DNA of 64,000 nt from Triplophysa rosa (taxonomy: Eukaryota > Chordata > Actinopteri > Cypriniformes > Nemacheilidae), in contig NC_079907.1 of the NCBI RefSeq assembly GCF_024868665.1, positions 15,083,696 through 15,147,695 of the forward strand. The letters are read 5' to 3'. A program made the translations under genes and the position numbers. Positions 21,801 through 37,000 of the stretch are shown here, piece by piece. Positions within the stretch are counted from its first letter, which is position 1. Each line of letters begins with the position of its first letter. Under the pieces are notes generated by a model that worked only from the letters and a program-made list of their open reading frames with translations, ran no database searches and had not been told where the DNA came from.

Positions 21801-24800
21801 AACAGATTGGTTGTGTCACTGTCCACATTCATCAGCGGACATAGATTTTACTGTGTTAAATATGTTTAAGTGATGATATGCTGTGCTTCGCAATTCTAAC
21901 TAATACAAAAATTTGGATGATGAGACCAATGACTATGAAGAACATGGTGGTAATCGCAAGTCCCTTATTAAACATAATACATATTTAATACGGCTATAAT
22001 AGAAACTTAGTACCTTCTCGTCCTTATCCTGCTCATCACTGAAGAACCATGAATGCTAGAACAAACAGAAAGAATACATAAAGACAGAATAGTGCCAGCG
22101 GGACACCTACATTTACTTCAATATTTTGCATGTAAAATCTTATCTTATCATGACAAACATTATATCTTCGGAAAGGTCTAAGACTCTAGAATACATATTT
22201 CATCAGTGTTTTACAAAATCAATGATGTAGGAAGAGTAATTCATTCATAAATGAGAATTGATTCATAAATTAGTGTGCATCAAAAATATTTTTCATATAT
22301 ATATTTGTATATAATATGTTTTTTTGTTTTCATTTTGTTCACAAGTGTCTGTCCATTTGTATTTTTTCATTGTGTCTGTTTATTGAAAAATATAAAAAGT
22401 GAAAAAAAGATATATTTTTTGTGGCATCAAACCAAGCATTGGCAAACCTAGGTGGCCCCCTAGTGGATTTTAGTGGTAGAGCAGCAAAAAGACCCACAAA
22501 ATGGTCAATTTATTATAACAAGATCAAACTTGACACAACACTTGGTGAGACTTGGGACTATAACATATTTCGTTTTTAGGCTGAAACAAAAAAATGCGAT
22601 GTATTTTTTTTATAAAAGATAAACATCATATTTTTATATATTCTCATAGCAACAACCTTAAACTAAAAGAACTTTTTTTTGTGATTTTCTTTAGAAATAA
22701 AACCCGCAATTAGTTTTCTTTCAAATGAGACTAACCTTAGGTCTGTACTCCAAAGATTCATGAGTTACAAGCATTTTTGTTGCAACACTGTATTTTCGTG
22801 TGTAAAAAAGGGCGGTGCCAGTTAAGAGGTTAAAGAAGACAACTATGGCTGTGTCTCGTTTCGGAAGGCTGCGCCCTCCGGAGGTCTCATTAGAAGCCTG
22901 TTACGTCTTCGAGGCTGTCTCGTTTCATAAAAGCAGGTAGGACACTCTGTAGGCACCCTTCTAATGCGACCTACTTTCACGAGAATTCGGAGGACAGATG
23001 AGGTGTATCCTTAGTTGCTAGAGATAACCCACAATTCTTGAATAAACGGCAACAGCTGCACATTCAATCAAATATGTGGTGTTTAAATGTAACAGTTTAC
23101 AATTTGTGTCACGTTTTTAAAATGTTAGCAGGCATATGTAGTAAATAGGTTTAAACGTGTTTAGTGATTTTTAAACGTTTTAAAACAGTAAGGCAATTTT
23201 TTTACATTTGTTTAATTCTTTTGGCATTGTTTAGGGTAGAAAGTAAACTCTTTACCTCTTAAATCATGTAGAAATCATTTGAATTAATTTGACAGGTGTT
23301 CGAGTGCAAAGTGATGTCATAGCAACGTGGTACTTCCTGTTTCCTTTTCTGCCAGTATGTCCTACAAAGTACGTCTCGTTTCATTCTAAATTGAGAATCC
23401 TCCGTATACCGCATCCTTTAGAGGATGATACCTCTGGAGGACACAAGGATGCAGCCTTACGAAACGAGACACAGCTAACGTCTGGTCTAGAACATGGGCG
23501 GGTATATGCAGCGTTGGGGGCGTACATCCCGACTGTAACGTCACAGTCGGTGTTATGTTTAGATATGGCCTGTTTTTCAGTGGTCACGAATTAACACAAG
23601 AAGGGGGAAACAATGGTGTTTGAGGCTCACGATATGTAATTTCCATGTACAGACCTCTTATTATTCATCTATGCCTAGGTAAATACTGTTTTCATTCTAC
23701 GGCACCTTTAACAATAAGCTTAATATCGTTTGTGTTCCACTGAAATAATACAAAGCTTATTTTGTTTTATTTACTTAATACATTGTATGTCCTCTTTAAT
23801 ATGTTTGAATTCTGATGCATGTATTTTTCCCATATTTTTGTTTTCTGTGTTCACCCAGTCTGTGAAATCCAGGCTCAAGTCTCATAATGTAATTATGAGA
23901 TCACAAATTGATTTCAATGCTTGTACAGTGCTATGCAAATAAAACAATAATATCTAAAAATTATATTAGAATATATTAGCTGTCAATAAACCTTTCCAAC
24001 ATGTTTAAGAGGTGAAGAATTTAAACCACTTTGAATAAGACTTACATGCAAAATGAGAGTCTCTATGATCTTATAGCGGTCTGGCATGTGAGTGACCATG
24101 TCGGTCATGTTGTCTTCTGAGGTCCGCACCAGCGTGGGGCCAAACACCAGAGCGAGGTTCCTGGGCTCCATCTGTAGAGAGGAAAGAAAAATAATTTATC
24201 AATTGAGACGTTTATACAATGATTGTAAACAATGATATGCCTGGCAAAGCTCAAACCTTATTCTTCTCAGAATTGTCCGCAACAGTTTTCAGGTGACCAA
24301 TCAGAAACTTCAGCGTGTGGTAGTAGTAATCAGGGAGGTCACGCGCCTACATAAATTACCAATGATAACCAACAACATCCAAAAAACGAATAAACGCAAA
24401 TGACAGAATATTTGTATTAAACTTAAGCCACTTACTAGCTTCCTCATGGTTTTCAAACGGTCCCCTGCATCCTCCAAGCGGTTGGCATCAATGAAGTCAT
24501 TATACTTATCTGCAAGTAGAGGGCAGCAGTGAGTTATGTTTCGTTAGGTTTTACACCCACTCAATCTGACACCAATGCAAAGGCTTTGTGGCTTTGTGTG
24601 AATGCATTTAAGGAGTTGATTTGAATGTACCGTCTGTAAAAAGAGGTTCTGGAAGCTTCCTGAAGAAAGACTTCAACAGACTGCTGATGACATTGAGGTC
24701 TTGCCATCTCTGAGAATAAACACAGTGGGTGTGACTGATGATTACTCTCATTTCGCTCTCTCTCTCATTATATCGCTCATTCCTCACCTCTTCAGATGTG

Positions 24801-24971
24801 TTTATATCCATCCCCTTATTGAGCTGGTCCTGAAGGGAAGACACCATTGCATTGTTTCCCGGTACCCTGTAGATGCCAGTATAATCCAAACCCATCTCCT
24901 CCACCAGACGACAGCAGGTCTCCACGATCTCTGGAACGAACTACACACACGCACGCACGCACGCAGGCACG

Positions 24972-25006
<35 letters not shown>

Positions 25007-28000
25007 CACATGACCAAATCCCTACTTCCTTTCTATTTTATTTTTATACCACCTATCAAACTTTCTTTGTTGTTTTTGCTTAAACAAAAATGTGTCAAGC
25101 ATTTCAGTAAGTTACAGACCTTATTATTGGCAGCAGGTGGGCAGTCCTCCAGCCTAACCCCGAAAGCTTTTGGACCAGTTTTCTTTCCCTTTTTCATGAT
25201 GTTAATACCCCATGGAGCCTTAGGGGGGCCAGTCTCATCTGAGTTGAGAGAAAGATAAAAAGGTGAGACAGAGAGATGCAAAATATGCAAATGCACAGCA
25301 GAGCACGGATGAAGGCGCGGTGCTTAGCGCCAGAGCGTGTTTGTCACGGTTCAGAGAATTCACCTTTCCCTGGGGCACGGTTCACTCCTGTGTTTTCCGT
25401 CTTTGACAGGAGAAAAGGTGGCATCATGCGATGTATCCTGGGAGAGGTGTCTGGCTTATTGCCCGTCAGGCTGCAAAGGGAATGAGATTTATATTGATTC
25501 ATATAGATTTGCTATTGTGATGGGATTTATAGTTGGTCGTTGACAAAATATTGATGCATCACCACACCAAAACAATCCTTAAGAGTGAAATCACCTCTGT
25601 TTCCGATAGTCATTTAGCTTCTTATTGATGAGAGCCTGCCTGGAGAAGCCCAGTTCCTGTGTAAAAGCATCAAACAATGGTCTGAGACTTGCTAAACACA
25701 GTTCAATTTTTTCCATGTATTTATTTTATTTCATTTTCATGTTATTTTATGCCTTTATTTCAGGGCTTTAATATATAGGGTCTACACTTTAATACGCATA
25801 TGACTTCCAAAGAAAAAAGCACGAACAGAACTTATTCTCTTCTCAGTTTTTGGCCACAGACCTCGCTGTCAGACTTGCTGTTCTCTCTGATGACTCTGAT
25901 CCAGCTCAGCATGTCGTCACGGTCCTCCGCCTGCAAAAGATACTCGCAGAAGTCCTGCGTGGTCAGCCGCAAAGTGTGCTTGCGCTTTGTCTCGCTGTAA
26001 GCGATGTCGATCAAACAGCCGCGAATGCTGATTGGCTGCTCGTCCTCCGCTTGCCCGTGACCTCCTGCTCCAGCTGCGTGAAGCACCGCCTCCCGTTTGT
26101 CCTTGTAGAGGAAGAGCGACTGGGAGCGCAGTACTGAGAAGACACGTTTCCATGGTCGCATGCCGCCGCCCACTTTCTGTATAAGCCAGATAGAAGTAGA
26201 TGCAATATTTTAGAATTTCACACTAGTTTTGTCATTGTCATTCTTAACTACTGGCTAAGAGATATTTTAGTTGAAATTTTCGGGATTAGCGCCACTTAAA
26301 AGTATAGTTCACACTAAAATAAAAATTCTGTCATCTTTTATTCACCCTCACGTTGTTCAAAACTTTTTGTGGAACACAAAAGAAGATATTTTGAGAAATG
26401 TCTCAGTGGTTTTGTGTCCTCTATATAATGGAAGTCAATGGGGGCCAGTGTTGTTTGGTTACCAACATTCCTCAAATATCTTTTGTGTTTGCAGAAAAAA
26501 GAAAGTCACATAGGTTTGGATTGACATGAGGGTAAACAAAAATATAAAAGAATTTTCATTTTTGCGTGAACTTTGCTTTAGACTAGTTAAAACGCCTACC
26601 AGCCTCCAAACAACAGAGTATGCTTTTCAGCAGGGCGAACTACAATGCCTAAAATCACATAACGAAGTAGCAAGATTTATGTGATCGTGTCAGACCTTTC
26701 CCTTCTCAGTGAGTATCTGTTTATAGTGCAGCCAGCCGTCTTTCCTGATGTCACTGAGAGTGACGCTCCCTAGTTCAGATGTTGAGTGACGTTTAGAACG
26801 CGCTTCCTCTGCTGCTCGAAGACTCTCCAGGGACTGGTCAAGAAACACAAGAGATGCTCCATTATACATGATCTAACAGATGCTTAATATACAAAAATGA
26901 CTGTGTTTGAGGTTGGGTACAGAACTCACTCCATCTGCAAAAAAGCTTTTGACCCTTTTTGGTATTCGCCTGTTAAAGGAAAAGACGATATTGTTAATGA
27001 CACATTTGTGTCTACACTGACTGAGCAACTTCAAGATGATAGCTTTTATAGGACTATATATCTTATTTTTAAACAGCTAACAGGCTTAAGTTTGCATCAA
27101 AGCCATAATTCTTTTCTTCGTATTCTCTATTTATTATTGCTAATGTATGCAAATAGTATGTAAATCTGTATATTAGCTAAAAGTGTGTTTTGTACAAATT
27201 TAAGTGTATACTTACATATAGATGGTTCATGACATTATATTATTAATTATATATTGCGGCTGTGCTTGTGAAACCTCGTATCTCCATATTTCGTGATTTT
27301 AATTTTTTGCCATAAATCATTATTATTAGTCGCTCTTTATGTTTGTCTAACCAATAAAACATATTAAAGAAGTGCTTGTCAACTTTGACAAAACAGTATT
27401 TAATTATTTAAAGGGGTCATATGACACGGCTAAAACGAATATTATCGTTTGTTTAAGATCTAATGCAATGTGTATACACGATTTAAGGTTCAAAAACACT
27501 GTATTTTCCACATACCGTGCATGTTTGTATCTCCTCTTTGTCCCGCCTCTTTGAAACGCGCAGATTTTTTACAAAGCTCGAGGTGTGCTATGATTGGCCA
27601 GTTAACCAGTGCGTAGTGATTGGTCGAATACTGCAAGCGTGTGACGGAAATGTAACGCCTCATACCATATTTGGAACATGTTGAACAATGGCAATTGTAC
27701 TGACAGGTATGCCCACCTTGCGTATACATTTGGGCGGTCTTAGTCAAATCATACCACAAACTGACGTAGATTTGTGGGGGTGTGGTTACACAAGGTGTTT
27801 CAGGCAGGTCTGGGTGAGCATTCGCTTTTAGATAGAATGCATCTTTTGTTCTGACACTTTAATTTTTGCAATTTTACGTTTCTAATACACGCATCAGCAA
27901 CTTATAACACACCAAAGACACAGAAAAATTCACCCCATATGACCCCTTTAAAAAAGAACAGCTTTTTTGTCCAGAAAAACAGCAAATTTGGACATCCGAG

Positions 28001-31000
28001 GTTTTGGAAGGACAGCAACGATATATAATATGTATATCATGTATGTTATGTAAGATAAAAGTGTCTCTCAATGCACATGTTCAAAGCTAACAGATATGAA
28101 ATAACATCCACAAAACTTGTGTCTCTTTCATGTGTTTCCTTAATGAAGTAATCCAAATAATGTAATCTAAAGTGTGCCCACAAACAGACGCTGCTCTGAA
28201 AGAAACATCTACTAGGAATGTTATATATAAAGCCATGAAGTTAAGCACATGGGTACAGAGAGGAAATGACAAATACAATATTTTGTGCTGTAGTTGTTCC
28301 AGAGAGTGAAGTTGTGATATTTGTGACATCCACCATACTCACGAGAAAACACTTCCCTCCTCCCTGAAGGTGTTCAGACCCTCATCACATGACTTGGAGC
28401 GCTCTGTGGTGATGGCCAGCAAGTAAGAAGAGCGACGATTGTTTTTGATATTGCCTGTTGACAACAAACAGTGAAGTGAGGAACAGAAGAAAAGAGAATC
28501 ACAAACGATAGAATAAAGAAGTGTTGATGGACACAAACACATGAATGAATACGGATGATTTTAGAAAGATGTAGGAGATTTTCTTCTTCAGGCACTTTTA
28601 TGTCCACGGGTAATTTTTTTTATTTTTTTCATTTATTTAAGTCACAATACAACAATCTTTTATCTTTTTCGTGGTACTGTCAAAATGTTAATGTAAAACA
28701 TACATGCATATATTTAAGAAAAATATTAAAATGAATAAACCTTTATATATAATTTCAATTATTGGTAAAAATGTATAAATACATGATATTTACTCAATAT
28801 GCATACATGCATGTGTACGTGTTTATAAATACAAAATTAATATGCACAGTACATAGACATATATTATGTAAACACAATTTTTTATTCTGGATGCGATTAA
28901 TCGTGATTAATCGTTTGACAGCCCTAATTTTACTATTTGCCGTCTGAAAAAAAAATTCACAACAATTTTGCCCCTAGAGAATTTAATTATATTATTTGTA
29001 TTTACGGAAAACATAAAAATGGCCCAAATTATTTTAATATATTCTCATAATTTTTGGTAAATGGTACCTATAGTAAATATTCTTAATGCTAACATTTTAT
29101 TTTCATAATTTGTAATCATAATCCTTTTGTTGTCTTATTAATTGTGAATTTTTAATGCTATGCTTCACGATGCTGTTAAATACAATACATAATTTAACGT
29201 GGAAATGGCACATTTTAAAGGAAAAAAATCTGTCATGAATTACTCACCCTCTAGTTGTTACAAATCTGTATAAATGTCTTTGGTTGAACACAGAGAAAGA
29301 TATTTAAGCGAATGCTTGTAACCAAATAGTTCTTGGACCCCATTGACTACCATAGAAGGAAAAATAATAATGGTAGTCAAAAGTGCCCCAGAACTGTTTG
29401 CTGTCCTACATTCTTCAAAATATCTTCTGTGTTCAACAGTACAAAAAAATATAAAGTAATTTTTCCTACTCTGGTAGCCAATGGGGTCCAAGAACTGTTT
29501 GGTTATGAGCATTCTTCCAAATATCTCTCTGTGTTCATCAGAACAAAGACATTTATACAGATTTGGAACAACTCGAAGGTGAGTAAACGATGACAGAATA
29601 TTTATTTTTGGGTGAAGTATCCCTTTAATACATGCGTGATATTTTTAAGAGTGATAACTCCCCAAACCAAAAAGTGCCTACAGTTAAAGAAACACCCATA
29701 AACAAATTGTTATAATGCTGCCCCAATTACCTAAAAATATTTGGAAGGCTGTGAAACTTGTAAAAACTTACCAGCCATTAGTAATATTTGCCAAAATTTG
29801 GCTTGATAGCTGTTAAATTTGGAGCCTGTGTTGATGACAGATGTGAAAGAAAATGATGGCGGTTAGAGACACTGAATGGCAAAGACAGAAGACAGATACA
29901 CAGTGACACATTTATAAGAAATGAAGCATGAAGTGGACAAATTGAAGGCGAGAGGGTTAGATCTGATAACGCTACTTGACTTCATGACATGCAGCGCTCT
30001 CAAGAAGACTGAAAGTGTGAAAAATACAAGTGATAAACACGATGAAAGACAGCGACGTGTGCAGGACAGTTATAAGTGTGACAGATTATGGTTATGAATA
30101 AGACAGATGAAAAGTGTGACTGGGAAAGAAACTGGACCGCCACCTAGCAGACATCAGTAATAGATCAAGACGGTGATACCAAAAGACCGTACACATGCAT
30201 GAGTTCTAGAAAACCTACTAAGATGAGACCGAGGGGATTTTTGGAGAAAGATGATCAGACAGAGGGACACAAGAGGCCTCTGTGAACTAAATTTGGGGTG
30301 GCGGGGAGGGACGGAGAACTCACTGCAGTCTGTGTAGAGGAGGCTGGTAAGGGGTGAGGTGAGGATGGGAGAGACGGGGCTGGTGGTGTGGGCAGATGCC
30401 TGGCACAGGCTGCTGGACACCACAGAGGATGCTGGTACATGGCGGGCACACAGGTCAACACTGGGACTGGTGGGCTCATCTATCGGAGGAAGTGAGAGTT
30501 ATAAGGGTGAGGGAGGTTTTAGTGGGGGATGTTGGGAAATTAGGTAGCGCTCTGTCACCAGGCTGCTTCATAGGCAACAGACAAAAAATATTAAGTCTTT
30601 ATATGTTAGCTATGGATTATACATTATAGTAATGATGAAGATCTTTTTAGCAGGCAGTGACCCAAACAAACTATAATACACATATTTCAGAAGGAACACG
30701 TGTTTATGCTCACACGCAATCTTTTTGTCCTGAATGTGGGGGGAATTCTGTGACTTTCATACAGTGATACTGACCTATGAAAGGTATGGCAGCCAGGGAC
30801 TCCTGCTCCACGGGCAGGGGTGGTATGCCACCGTTGGTTTGGTGAACGGGGTCTTCTGTCCGTGAGGTGGGAGTTGTTGCTGTAAAGGGTTGAGGTGAAT
30901 CCACAGGTAAAGCATAGTGGTGATGTCTCACACCATGAGGGGTCTTTCTGCCCGTGGGGGGCTTTTGTCGGAGGACCACCTCCTGAATCTGAGACTGAAG

Positions 31001-34000
31001 CGTTTCGTCTATAAACCCACCAAACCCTGTGGCTGGTCTCGTTGAGTCCTGGGGTTCCACTGTGGAGGACACTGACAAAGAAGAAGACTCACGCCCCGAG
31101 GAGGGCGCGCTCTCTGGTGGGCTGGTTGTCCAGCTGAGGTGAGGTCCGGTGTATGATGGGTCCCTGAAGGAATGAGACTTTTGCATAAGATGGCTGGCCT
31201 TTCGGCAGAAGGAGGGGCTGTAGCTACGATATCCCACTGTTTGATCGTCTACAGTCTGTGCAGGTAAACGTCTGATGTGTGACTGAGATCCTACCTGCTG
31301 CTGCTGAGCCTGACCTGAGCCCCACCCCGAGGGAGTGGTAATGCCCGCCTGATGATTGGCTGGGCCGGGACACACCTCAGCCCTCATTGGCTGAGTGCTC
31401 TGATGCGGCCAGGTTGTCCTTTCGTAACGGGGCGAGATTAGAGCAGAAGCCTTTTCTAGAGTCTCTAGCGAACGACCGTAACTCTGCTCATAGGACGCAT
31501 AAGCAGCCAGTAAGTTTTCTGAGCAGGACCGCCCAGAGGTGTGACCCCCAGACGTGCCCGATCTACCCAGCCCGTAACCGTCCGTACGATGGAAGTGGTT
31601 GACCCCCATCCCTGCGGTGTAATGAAGCAAAAGGGTGTCGTGAGAAGCGCTGTGCCGCCACCCTCCGTAAGAACCTCCCAGTCCGAGTTCAGATAACCGG
31701 TCTTGAGAAATGCTCCGGTGTTGATGGGACATACCGAGGCCCGGCCGATCCGCTTGACTGTAGTACCAATCAGACAAAGCCTGGTGGCAAAGTTCGCTGC
31801 GGGCTTGGGGAAGACTCCCTTTTCTGGGGTGTGGAAGTGTGGCGGAGGCGATAGCTGCATTGTGGTTGGCAAAATGGAAGTCTAGTGGGTTCATTGTAAT
31901 CCCTGCAGAAGACGAGGAGCGGGCACGGTGGTGTGTCAGTCGATGATGGCTGGGGGATACGCGCTGAGTCCCTATGCCCTCTAAGCAATGTCCGGTGATC
32001 CCAGAGATGTCCCCTACCGAGCTTTTGTCCAGAGGGGGGTTAAGTTTACAGTTCAGGTTGTCAGGAAGACCGTGGTTCAGGGCAGTGGTGGTGGGTTTGC
32101 TGTTTGAGTAGCAGACTTGAGGAGGTTCGGGAAGGTTTTGGGCTTCTCCAGTGTATGGCTCATTTCCTCGCAAGTAGGCATCTTGAGAATACACCTGTAT
32201 AAGAAGAACAGGGTTATCTGAAAAGAGTCTTACCTAAGGATCAAAATCAAGTGGAATATAGAAGACAAAAGACAAGATTTAGTGCTGTTAAGAGTTTATA
32301 TCAGAGCAGAACATTTAGTTATGGATGTGCACTTCCGCTTTAAGGTTTATGGTCACTCACATCCTTTTTTCTACCACACATTAAAATAATAGTCAACTCA
32401 TTAGAACTATGGAATAATACCAATGTAACTATGGGAAGTATGTTCTGACTTGGATAAAAAAAGGATATCTTTAAAGCAACAATAATACAACGTTCCAATT
32501 ACTGTCCTACAGACAATTATTTTATAGGATCACTAATACATTTATTTTGTATTTCTTTAACATCTTGATATTACACAATTTTTTATATATTTGACATTTT
32601 AATGTGGTATTTTAACTTTTTTCATTGTTGGTTCAACCAGTGTACTTTTGTTTTTTATTTACACTTTTTTATTTAGTTATTTTCTTGTATTTACTGTAAA
32701 GCTGCTTTGATACTATGCCTGTCTTACTAATCGTAATCGTTTTTCAATTTCATTTGTGGCTTTCAACAATTATGAAAACAAAATAATCGAGGTAAAACAA
32801 TTATTGTGTCACAATCCGTTTTGCGATTATTATTTACGGTATATATTATTTATCTATTTTTTACATTTGAAGAGTTCATTTTCAAAAACAGATAACTCTG
32901 TTTTTAAAAATGTTCAAAATCATGTTTTTTATTGTGCATTCCAAGAAATATCATTTAAGCTGCAGTTGGGTTGTTTTGATTAAGTAATAATGTAATAATA
33001 ACTTAAAAAAAGCTAACTAACACAATAAAACACAAAAAAAACATGATAACATGATTTTTGATATGTATCGGTTTTTGCAAATAAACTCTTTATTTTTTAT
33101 TAGGTTAAATCCAGTGTTAAATTAACTAGTAATTTATTTACAGATAATTTATCTATTTACTGACTGGGTTATAAGATCGTGATATCAACATTGGGCAAAA
33201 TAACCGTGATTATATCGTTTTGTCATAATTGAGCAGCTCTATTTGATACAATGCAATATTGTGAAAAGCACTATAGAAACAACTTTTGATTGAATTAAAA
33301 AAATCCAAAATAAATCTAAACTTTTTAATATTTAATAAAATTTGCAAAAATGTATTTTTGGTATTTAATCAACCAGCTGCTTGAGGCATCACCCTGCTTT
33401 TTAAACAGTATTGATTTGAATGATATCTCATCTATTCTGGGCTCTTATTGGCTGCTTTTCCTTCATTATTTGGTCCAATTCATCGCTTTCAAAACATTTT
33501 ACAATCAAATTTGTAATGAATGAAACGTAACTAATTTCAAACATTCAGACATGCATTTAGATCAAAAGAGTTTTAAGGTAACAATAAACATTTCAGTCAA
33601 TGACCGTAAACCTTTGAACATTAGTGTATATGGGTGTTAGGGAAAGGGTGTCAGAAGAAAAGAAGAAAGGTCATACTCACACTTACCAACTGTAGCACAT
33701 CCTCATCTTTAGGCATGATGGACAACTCAAGCGCATTTTCACTAAACACAAACAAATGAAGCCATGAAATACAAATTCACAGTTGATCAACCCACTTCTC
33801 CAGGTTAATGAGGTCCCATAAATAACACTTTCTCAAAGTAATCTCACCTGTTCTGAATCAGTGCTATGACCTGAGAATATGTTTTCCCCAATACACTCTC
33901 TCCATTCACTTTCACCAGCCTGTCTCCTGCTCATAAACACAGATTTACAGTGAATGTTTATTGTTAAGGTATGCGAACAAAGTAAAAAATGCTCTTCAAA

Positions 34001-37000
34001 TATGGACCGATGTTCCCATACCCGTGCATAGTCCTGCCAAATGGGCTGGACCATTCTCTTTCACATTCTTTACAAAAATGGTGTCCATCGGCTCCAGACG
34101 AGATCTCTGACCTCCTAAGGGGGGCATAAAACAATCGTCCAACAGACCGCAACTCAAATATTAAGATAATGATGATATTTCAAGGTTTTGATTAACCTAC
34201 CTTTGCCATTGCCATTTTCCTCATCCTGAAAAAGAGAAGAAGTTACTTTATGCTGCTTTGTAATACAACACACCACTAGGGGGCGTACTCATAATTCAAT
34301 GCAGTTTAGTGATTTCTAGCAGACATTTACTTATTTAAAACAACTTGGAGTTTACACAGAACATCACCAGGGTGTTTTCGTGTGGTTGCTAAGCAGTTTT
34401 TAGTTGCTAGGGTGTTACTAGTCCAAGTCATTACATCCCACCCAAAGGTGTTTATGGAATTGTGCTCCATTGACATGGCTGATGTCACTCATTCAAGATT
34501 GTATTTAATTATTTTTTTATTTGATTTTCTTTTATTATGGTTTTTATTTACGATACACATACCCACAAATACAGAGAGCTGAGTGGGCAGTTGGCCTGTA
34601 GCTGTGTGTAAGCTTTGGGGCTTCGCTGACACGGCTCATTCCTAACACACGCAGACAAAAGCAAAGAGCTTTGCAGCCCGAGACGCAAACGGCTGTCTGT
34701 CCGGACCCTCTCGGTGGGTCCGGACCCGAGAGGCACGAGGGGGCTCTGGTAGAGGTGGATGAGTCACTGCTCACGGGGCGAACAAGGGTAAAGTCTCTGT
34801 CACGCTGTCTCAAACAGCCTTTTAGTCTAAACATATTGCTGCCCCGTATGACCTGCTTTCTAATCACACGTGTCTGAAAGATTTAAGTCTTCATTGGCTA
34901 AGTCAGAGTTCAGCAAAAGACCAATCACAACACGTCCTAACCAGGGTTGCGTTTCCCAAAAGCATTAGCCAACTATGGTCGCATGTTCCAGCATAGTTCA
35001 ACGATTTTAGTGTTTCCCAAAACCATCGTTCCAACGATCAATCACAAGCAGCATCGCAAAGTTGCGTGGTTGGAACTACAGGTCTAGAGCTGTGGTTAGA
35101 AGCATCGTTCCTTATTATTATGACAACTAGACTTACATGCATCAAGCTTTTTATCAAAGTAAGCAAGCAACATGCAGTGCATTCCATATCCATCACTCGA
35201 GATATAAATAAAACTTAATTGGACATCTTTAAGTATCTCAAGGAAATAAAGCGCTGTTTTATAAAAGTGCGCATGCTCATGAGAGGCATGCGCTAGGACC
35301 CTGGGGAATCCCTGGGCGGAATGACGTAGGAGGACACTTATAAATGAATATATAAATATCGTGAAATAAAACAACAGATAACAAAAATAGGATAACAAAA
35401 GTAGTCCATAAATGCAATGTATGTTATTTACAGCAAGAATTTAACATTAATTCGATCTGAACGTATTTATTAGTAGACGTTGTCGGTACACGATAATACT
35501 CTCACGCATAATGACGTAGTAAACAAAGTCACGGTTTCCCTACACTATTGGTATCAAGCATGCGATGAAACACTTGACGGCCAGACGGCACAACTGGCGG
35601 CATATTTTTGTAGGCTACATTGTGTTTTTCATTTAACAGTTCATGGCGGGTCTATTTTGATGTTTTAAAATGTAGCTTACGCTATGCATTACGATGTGTT
35701 TACGTGGTTGCCAATCCAAAATAATAAAGGAGTTGTTACATGAACATACACGATTTTGGTTACATGTGGAATAAAGTCTGAGTCTTGAGAGTCTGTCACT
35801 GCAAACCTTCAGTTTCCTCCATACTCCCCTTTGCGATTCATTGCTGCATGGCATTAGGCCTACTTAACTTGCTGTGTTTCGATCTGAGGTCAGTAGTATT
35901 GTCAAAGACGGTTTTTATTAAAAGCTGCTAATATTAGTTAACTTTAAATCGACTCATTTTGTATTAGTATGGGTCTATATATAGGCTAATATATCTATCT
36001 ATATAATCTAAATGAGGAATAATCCCTTCAATGGTGTTTACAGAACACAATAAGGAACATAATATGCATATTTTCTGCCTAGACTATCTGCACTTACATG
36101 AAGAAAGAACTACAAACAAGTCTGGGGAAACGTTACAGAGTATTTCAACGCATAGTGTGCACACAGAAGTGACATGAGACCAGAGGTGGACAGTAGTGAA
36201 AGTCGCGGTACAAAGGTGCTCAAGCGTGGAACAGATCGTGCAGTGTCGTCGCTAAACAGAATTATCTACTACGTCATTATGCGCATGCGCGGACGGATCG
36301 TGCAGGCATCCCGGATCGTGTACCGACAGACGTCATTACTCCAGCTGTGTGGCGTCATCAACTAGATTGCTGAACCAACTTGGTTCAAACAATTGATCTC
36401 CGACAGAGTTACTATGGTTTCGGGAAACAGTCGTAACTACATCGTTAATTTCCCCAACGATGCATCGTACTATGGTGGTTAACCAGCGAGTTATGTCGTT
36501 GTTCGGGAAACGCACCCCAGATAGAGATATGACAAGTTTTTTGGTCATAAAATGCTTAAAAATTCAGTGTGAAGTGACAAAAGCAGTCAGTTAGTCAGTA
36601 AGAATATACACTACTGTTGAAAAGTTTAGAGTCACTTGAAGTGAAAATATTTTTATGATCTTAAAAACCTTTTAATATGAAGGCATGTCTTGAGGTTTAA
36701 AAATATTATAATAATTATTAATTGTTATAAAATTGGTTATGTAGAAAATATAATTGTGCCAACATAATAATTTCTCTCAAATTTCAAATTATTCAAAAAA
36801 TGTTTGAAATGCAAGTGAGTGTACCTTGATGAAAAGGTAGACAATAAGATCCCAGAATAGATGGGAACTCATTTTTACAAGTTTATTTTTACAAACATTT
36901 GTACAAATTAAAGAGAGGGTGACTAAAACAAACGCTAAAACAAAATCATTTAGATTCTTATTTTTATTATTTTATAATATTATTTTTTGTTATTGTTATT

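Noticed and set aside
24701..25258. 185-codon plus-strand open frame across the RhoGAP exons
   Set aside because: It is the reverse of spliced arhgap23 exons plus a CA microsatellite (His/Thr run) and has no domain.
28620..28926. Well-defined transposon boundaries
   Set aside because: Only the right end is recognisable; I kept it as a low-confidence repeat.
31387..31885. Several open frames on both strands inside the large linker exon
   Set aside because: They are other-frame readings of the 1420-nt arhgap23 exon, whose own frame joins in phase at both ends.
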